A DNA stretch of 9,816 bases from Synechococcales cyanobacterium PMM_0003 (GTDB lineage: Bacteria > Cyanobacteriota > Cyanobacteriia > Pseudanabaenales > Pseudanabaenaceae), in assembly GCA_949128015.1 (NCBI GenBank), contig CASBRC010000161.1, positions 1 to 9,816 on the forward strand. The letters are read 5' to 3'. Positions 6,469 to 9,816 of the stretch are shown here, one piece after another. The translations under genes were made by a program, and so were the position numbers. The notes beneath the pieces are model-generated. The model searched no databases. It had not been told where the DNA came from and saw nothing but the letters and a program-made list of their open reading frames with translations. Numbering within the stretch: position 1 is the stretch's first letter; the number at the start of each line of letters is the position of its first letter.

Positions 6469-6801
6469 TTGGCACAAACTGAAATCCAATCACAGAACCA
6501 ATCACAACAGGGGCAAACTGCTGATTTATCTGAGCTTGAGGCGATCAGCGATCGCCTATGGCAACTTGCTCAAGATCAGGAGGGCAATGCAGCTAGTCTT
6601 TTGCAAATTTTACGAGTCGTAGAAGTAGTCCATAAGCATATTCGCGATGATCTGTTTCAGCCTGCGCTGCCAACTAGTCGGCATGAACTATTTAATCTCT
6701 TACGCGATATTGAGACAAATGGTGGCTGGCCACATATTTATCGGATGAAAATCAATGAGATCTGCCAATATTTAGAGCAGCCTGAAGAATTAGAAGCATA
6801 A
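6469..6801 (+). CDS. Small conserved-looking protein of unknown function, TTG start
   Basis: I do not recognise a named family. The product is 110 residues, soluble and mostly helical in appearance. Residues 1-18 are rich in Gln and look disordered. A helical body follows at 20-62 (SELEAISDRLWQLAQ, then ILRVVEVVHKHIRDDLF). The C-terminal part contains LPTSRHELFNLLRDIE (67-82) and NGGWPHIYRMKI (84-95), which has the character of a conserved family signature. An overlapping HIP1 octamer is used as coding sequence at 6548. It is the only plus-strand gene in the window, divergent from psbO with 236 bases between them, and convergent with petG. The TTG start with GAGGG upstream is well supported. 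That it is a real gene is likely; its role is unknown. Confidence 0.75.
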   Translation: MAQTEIQSQNQSQQGQTADLSELEAISDRLWQLAQDQEGNAASLLQILRVVEVVHKHIRDDLFQPALPTSRHELFNLLRDIETNGGWPHIYRMKINEICQYLEQPEELEA

Positions 6802-6818
6802 ACAACTCAAACCCAACA

Positions 6819-6926
6819 AGCTGTCGCCAGTCTTATTAGGACATAAAACCAAAAAGAGAGTGGCGGCGCTCCGCGCCGCCACTCTCTTTTTGGTTTTGAT
6901 TTGTTCTGATATAAGTGGCGACAGCT
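6819..6926. repeat. Nested palindrome between the plus-strand gene and petG
   Basis: The inner hairpin at 6845-6897 has perfect 25-base arms around TCC (6870-6872), with outer arm AAAACCAAAAAGAGAG and tip GGCGGCGC. It is wrapped by a second inverted repeat, AGCTGTCGCCA (6819-6829) with CTTAT (6832-6836), pairing with ATAAG plus TGGCGACAGCT (6911-6926). The inner hairpin can terminate the plus-strand gene. The double shell suggests one palindrome placed inside another. Confidence 0.75.
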
Positions 6927-6936
6927 ATATGTGCAT

Positions 6937-7001
6937 CAACACAAAATCCAAAAAGCAGAAGAGGCGCAAAACGCCTCTTCTGCTTTTTGGATTTTGTGTT
7001 G
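6937..7001. terminator. Perfect 30-bp-arm palindrome, petG terminator
   Basis: Two 30-base complementary arms enclose the 5-base loop CAAAA (6967-6971). The middle of the arm reads CCAAAAAGCAGAAGAGGCG. It begins 3 bases after the petG stop codon and gives a U-rich 3' side on the minus strand. It sits 10 bases from the nested palindrome on its left, so nearly all of 6819-7001 is self-complementary. Confidence 0.85.
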
Positions 7002-7004
7002 TTA

Positions 7005-7103
7005 CTAGACGCGACGATATTGCTGATAAGCAGCAAAAAATAGTCCGCCGAGGGTAATGAAAACAAGACCGAGGACAATGCCTGACAAAATTGGTTCTAC
7101 CAT
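7005..7103 (-). CDS. petG: Cytochrome b6f complex subunit PetG (subunit 5)
   Basis: Too short for usual gene finding, but the translation is distinctive: 32 residues starting [14 protein letters not shown] and ending AAYQQYRRV. This matches PetG, a single-span subunit needed for assembly or stability of the cytochrome b6f complex in the thylakoid membrane. The membrane segment is about residues 5-25, followed by a short basic tail. Family members are usually near 37 residues, so this copy has a short C-terminus. The ATG at 7103 has no clear Shine-Dalgarno; the leader is A/T-rich. It stands alone between the rpsB terminator (7181-7217) and its own terminator (6937-7001), so it needs its own promoter in 7104-7180. 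A TATAT-like stretch at about 7130-7135 is a candidate only. Confidence 0.93.
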   Translation of the reverse strand: MVEPILSGIVLGLVFITLGGLFFAAYQQYRRV

Positions 7104-7180
7104 AAATATTTATTAAATTCACTAACTCATATAGTTTAACGTGAGTTCGGGTTAAGCTTTCAAAATTTACAAGCCGAAAA

Positions 7181-7217
7181 AATAAAAAAGGATGCGCTAG
7201 GCGCATCCTTTTTTATT
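7181..7217. terminator. rpsB terminator
   Basis: Perfect 17-base arms surround the loop TAG (7198-7200). The stem core is GGATGCGC and the outer arms are A/T runs, giving a classic intrinsic terminator for the minus-strand transcript. It begins 23 bases after the rpsB stop and separates rpsB from petG. Confidence 0.9.
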
Positions 7218-7240
7218 GAAATGAGTCTAAAGCAAAAGCT

Positions 7241-8023
7241 TTAAGCTTCTGCCCCTTCTTCATCACCAGTGACAATCTCTTCAGCTTCGACAAGAGCTTC
7301 AGCATCTTCGGAGGAAACTTCATATTCAATATCTTCGATATCGCCATGACGACCTTCGTAGATTGCGTCAGCAAGTTTGCCAACGATCAACTTGATCGAA
7401 CGAATTGCATCATCGTTTGCAGGAATACCAATATCAACGCTATCGGGATCGCAGTTGGTGTCAAGCAAAGAAACGATGGGAATCTTTAACTTTTGGCATT
7501 CTTGGACAGCGTTGTACTCACGCTTGTGGTCAACCACAACGACGATGTCGGGTGGCTTACGCATGAGCTTGATCCCGCCAAGGTACTTACGCAGCTTTTC
7601 CATTTCGCGGCGAAGGGTCGATGCTTCCTTCTTAGGAAGGCGATCAAGTGCGCCACTTTCGTCGCGACGCTCAAGATCCTTGAGGCGATCGACACGGGTT
7701 TTGATGGTTGTCCAGTTGGTGAGCATTCCACCCAACCAGCGTTGGTTGATGTAGTAGCTACCACAACGGGCTGCTTCTTGAGCGATTAGACCAGCAGCTT
7801 GGCGCTTGGTTCCAACGAACAATACTTTTTTGCCTTGCTCAGAAGCTTGGCGCAAATAAACGTATGCTTCTTCGAGGTATTGTGCGGTCTGCACAAGGTC
7901 GATGATATGAACGCCATTACGCTCGGTGAAGATGTAAGGCTCCATCTTGGGGTTCCAGCGACGGGTTTGATGCCCGAAGTGAACTCCAGACTCTAGCAAT
8001 TGGGCTAGGGTTACGACTCCCAT
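7241..8023 (-). CDS. rpsB: 30S ribosomal protein S2
   Basis: The product has 260 residues, a normal length for cyanobacterial S2. It opens with the canonical [20 protein letters not shown] (6-25), then [17 protein letters not shown] (27-43), GTKRQA (71-76), [12 protein letters not shown] (93-104) and [20 protein letters not shown] (181-200). The last 32 residues are strongly acidic. S2 joins the small subunit late and helps recruit S1 and mRNA. A strong Shine-Dalgarno AAAGGAG at 8033-8039 precedes the ATG by 9 bases. Unlike most bacteria, tsf (elongation factor Ts) does not follow; a terminator and petG do. The coding sequence contains no HIP1 octamer, in keeping with strong codon selection in a highly expressed gene. 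The leader may fold (see 8033-8103). Confidence 0.98.
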   Translation of the reverse strand: MGVVTLAQLLESGVHFGHQTRRWNPKMEPYIFTERNGVHIIDLVQTAQYLEEAYVYLRQASEQGKKVLFVGTKRQAAGLIAQEAARCGSYYINQRWLGGMLTNWTTIKTRVDRLKDLERRDESGALDRLPKKEASTLRREMEKLRKYLGGIKLMRKPPDIVVVVDHKREYNAVQECQKLKIPIVSLLDTNCDPDSVDIGIPANDDAIRSIKLIVGKLADAIYEGRHGDIEDIEYEVSSEDAEALVEAEEIVTGDEEGAEA

Positions 8024-8032
8024 TTAAATTTT

Positions 8033-8103
8033 CTCCTTTGTTCGGGTTTATCCTTGCGCCTGAGATGGAATTTAGTAGTTACAAGTAACTCTAAACACCC
8101 GAA
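8033..8103 (-). promoter_or_regulatory. Foldable rpsB leader with strong Shine-Dalgarno
   Basis: On the transcript, TTCGGGTGTTTA (8103-8092) can pair with TAAACCCGAA (8050-8041), leaving one bulge. Inside this stem AGTTAC-TT-GTAACT (8090-8077) forms a second, perfect hairpin. The AAAGGAG at 8039-8033 follows directly after the outer stem. The arrangement is what an autoregulatory S2 leader would look like; S2 autocontrol is known in other bacteria, but here it is inference. Confidence 0.45.
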
Positions 8104-8110
8104 ACCTCAA

Positions 8111-8130
8111 GCGTGTGTGTATGCGTGTAT
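8111..8130. other. 20-base alternating purine-pyrimidine tract upstream of rpsB
   Basis: Every base from 8111 to 8130 alternates purine and pyrimidine (GT, AT and GC steps). Such tracts can adopt left-handed DNA under negative supercoiling. It lies in the presumed promoter or early leader of rpsB. A small palindrome, CTATC-TAG-GATAG, follows at 8140-8152. I see no gene in 8024-8222. Confidence 0.5.
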
Positions 8131-8175
8131 TTTTACAGCCTATCTAGGATAGCGCATTATGGGCTTACTAATACA

Positions 8176-8224
8176 AACCAAAAATATATAGCGCACGCAC
8201 AGCGTGCGCTATATATTTTTGGTT
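8176..8224. terminator. Perfect palindrome overlapping the SGNH-protein stop codon
   Basis: Perfect 23-base arms surround the loop ACA (8199-8201). The outer arm is AACCAAAAATATATA and the tip GCGCACGC, identical in its last 8 bases to the tip of the palindrome at 1909-1961. The right arm reaches into the TAA stop (8223-8225) of the upstream gene, so the hairpin begins with the stop codon itself. It should terminate or stabilise that transcript. Confidence 0.8.
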
Positions 8225-9674
8225 ACTGAGCTTTCACGGGTTGTGGAACTTCGGGAGTAGTGATGGGGGCAGGTGGCTGATTGGGAGTTTCTGGCGTTGT
8301 CACAGGTTGGGGTACTGCTTGCGGAGCAACATCACCACTCAGCGCGTTGGCGGCAGGCTGAACTAAGAATAATTGCTCAGTGCTTTCATATAGCTTTTTC
8401 GCTAATAGATCATTAGCGGCTTCAGTTAAATGAATGGGATCGATAAAAGCTTGTTGGTTAGTATCTTGAAATATCTGATAAAAATTGACAAATTTGGGCT
8501 TAAGCGAGCTATTGCTAAGAGATTGCTCAGCGATCTTGTAAGCATTAGTAGCGCGATCGCTATATTCCTTGCCCAAAGATTTCAAGATACCTTCTTCTTC
8601 CTTAGTTAAGGATTTTTGCTTGCCAGTAATTTCTGGCTGAAGCATGATCAAAGAAGGGATGCCATTAGCCAGTCTTGTCATTTGCTGAACATTATATAGA
8701 TAGCGATCAACCCTTTTTTGCAGCTCTTGAGGATCTTTGCTTAATTGTTCAGCATTAAAAACTTGGTATTCAGAGTTAAATGTGGTGATATCGGCTGGAA
8801 CTACCCATTTTTGCCATGCCTTGACTAAATAAAGTGAATTTAGCCAGTTATTAAATTGTTGGGTTTGATGTTGGCGATATTGGGCGATCGGATCACGTAA
8901 CAGTTGCTCCACGTTCCCGATTTCGCGAGCAGGTTGATTGCTAGGCGATCGCAAATCTTCATAACCATCCAAAATTAATAATGCATTAGGGCTATAAGCA
9001 CTTACCTTATGAGCTAGCAATGCGAGTTCATTGCCAGAGTTGTAGCCTGGGACAGCCGCCGCGATCACCCGATAGCTGCCATCACGAATACGAGGAGGTA
9101 ATGCCCGCATCGCTTCGATTTGATCAGCGAAGTAGGGGATTTCCTTGGGCTTAAATTTTTCGGGGCTAGCATTTTGAGCACGGACGCGATCGTTGAGCAG
9201 TTTTTCAATCTTAAAAGCCAGTGCCTTTTGATTTTTTTCCGCCATATTCGTAAAAGCGGTAGAGCTACCAACCAAAAATATGCGGATCTCGTTAGCAGGC
9301 TTGGCAATGGGTACAGATGAATCTTGGCGAAAACCTTGATCGTTGATTTGCCAATATTCGCTACTTTGACTAGGTAGCAATTCATATCCCAGTATAGGAC
9401 TGCGTTTTATACGGAGCAGCCCTGCATCAGGTAGTCCTGGATAGTTATTGCCATTAAAGTCTTGCAACTTAAAGGCATAAGACTGAGCGATCGCCACAGT
9501 TTTATTAGGGGCGAGTTGGTTTGTACTACCTGTTGCTAAAACGGCTCCGCGTGCAATCAGTTCTGCCAAAATTAATAGCAGTGGCAAGCCGATCAGGATT
9601 AAAAATAGGGTATTTCGCAACCAAGATTTGCGCTTGGGTTGCCAAGAAGATGTTGTATATCGTGGTCTACGCAT
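8223..9674 (-). CDS. Membrane-anchored SGNH/GDSL hydrolase-like protein
   Basis: A 483-residue protein. A basic N-terminus (1-20) and one hydrophobic segment (about 23-47) suggest an uncleaved anchor with the rest in the periplasm. The body looks like an SGNH hydrolase: IFLVGSSTAF (132-141) as block I with S138 the likely nucleophile, VPGYNSGNELALL (208-220) as block II, LILDGYEDL (233-241) at block III, and DPIHLTEAAND (412-422) as block V with D412 and H415. Block III usually reads G-x-N-D; here Asn is replaced by E239, so activity is uncertain. The C-terminal tail (about 450-483) is rich in Pro, Gln and Thr. Related proteins deacylate or acylate polysaccharides or lipids; the substrate cannot be told. 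The ATG at 9674 lacks a clear Shine-Dalgarno, so the start is less sure. The gene upstream lies outside the window. Confidence 0.8.
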   Translation of the reverse strand: MRRPRYTTSSWQPKRKSWLRNTLFLILIGLPLLLILAELIARGAVLATGSTNQLAPNKTVAIAQSYAFKLQDFNGNNYPGLPDAGLLRIKRSPILGYELLPSQSSEYWQINDQGFRQDSSVPIAKPANEIRIFLVGSSTAFTNMAEKNQKALAFKIEKLLNDRVRAQNASPEKFKPKEIPYFADQIEAMRALPPRIRDGSYRVIAAAVPGYNSGNELALLAHKVSAYSPNALLILDGYEDLRSPSNQPAREIGNVEQLLRDPIAQYRQHQTQQFNNWLNSLYLVKAWQKWVVPADITTFNSEYQVFNAEQLSKDPQELQKRVDRYLYNVQQMTRLANGIPSLIMLQPEITGKQKSLTKEEEGILKSLGKEYSDRATNAYKIAEQSLSNSSLKPKFVNFYQIFQDTNQQAFIDPIHLTEAANDLLAKKLYESTEQLFLVQPAANALSGDVAPQAVPQPVTTPETPNQPPAPITTPEVPQPVKAQ

Positions 9675-9757
9675 GACTAGGCTACTGATGTGCAGCTTTA
9701 CAGCTTATAGGAAAATACGGGCGTTTGAAAATTTAGACCTAAAGGGCTAGTTATGAG

Positions 9758-9816
9758 TTACAGCGCTTTGCGCTCAAACCCGAACCAAAAGATTTTTTGA
9801 AAGTGTTGCGAAGCAA
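9758..9816. repeat. Bipartite repeat, copy 2, cut by the window edge
   Basis: The box at 9758-9777 matches 18 of 20 bases of the box at 1283-1302, and the hairpin tip TTGC-GAA-GCAA begins at 9810, the same 33 bases away as in copy 1. The right arm lies beyond the window. The left arm ends in GAAAGTGTTGC, so CACTTTC should come soon after the last base. The rest of 9675-9757 holds no gene I can support and presumably contains the promoter of the SGNH gene. Confidence 0.6.

Noticed and set aside
6836..7206. Open frames of 65-93 codons on both strands over the palindromes near petG
   Set aside because: They run through inverted repeats, so the plus and minus translations mirror each other, and they overlap the clear petG frame.
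7377..7996. Several open frames inside rpsB on both strands
   Set aside because: rpsB is unmistakable by sequence; these frames follow from its codon bias and have no ribosome binding site or recognisable domain.

Overview
This window reads as cyanobacterial chromosome. It carries a photosystem II gene (psbO) and a cytochrome b6f gene (petG). I counted 18 copies of the HIP1 octamer GCGATCGC, a hallmark of many cyanobacteria. Nearly every gene is followed by a long, near-perfect palindrome. The overall look resembles filamentous or Pseudanabaena-like freshwater genomes, but the genus is inference. Except for one gene at 6469-6801, everything is on the minus strand, so genes are read from right to left.

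Layout from left to right. 1-1194: the N-terminal part of an NFACT/RqcH-type ribosome quality-control protein, cut by the window edge. 1390-1704: a small conserved cyanobacterial protein of the DUF6679 type. 1992-5157: two tandem paralogous von Willebrand factor A (VWA) proteins. The upstream one is soluble; the downstream one is a VWA-transmembrane-OmpA fusion. 5390-6232: psbO. 6469-6801: a small uncharacterised protein with a TTG start, divergent from psbO. 7005-7103: petG, only 32 codons plus stop. 7241-8023: rpsB, without tsf beside it. 8223-9674: a membrane-anchored SGNH/GDSL-type protein. 9758 to the end: one half of a dispersed repeat. No intergenic stretch exceeds 300 bases.

How the genes work together. 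PsbO and PetG serve photosynthetic electron transport, and rpsB and the NFACT gene serve translation. Each appears to be its own transcription unit bounded by hairpins. The only likely operon is the VWA pair. Both proteins keep the metal-binding MIDAS residues, and only one has a membrane segment and a peptidoglycan-binding-type domain. This suggests a cytoplasmic VWA module coupled to the cell wall.

The strongest unexplained signals are two families of palindromes. One has a shared A-rich outer arm and GC-rich tip around a variable middle. The other is a bipartite repeat: a 20-base box exactly 33 bases from a hairpin tip, present at both ends of the window. Also notable are the VWA pair with a double hairpin between its genes and a foldable leader before rpsB.
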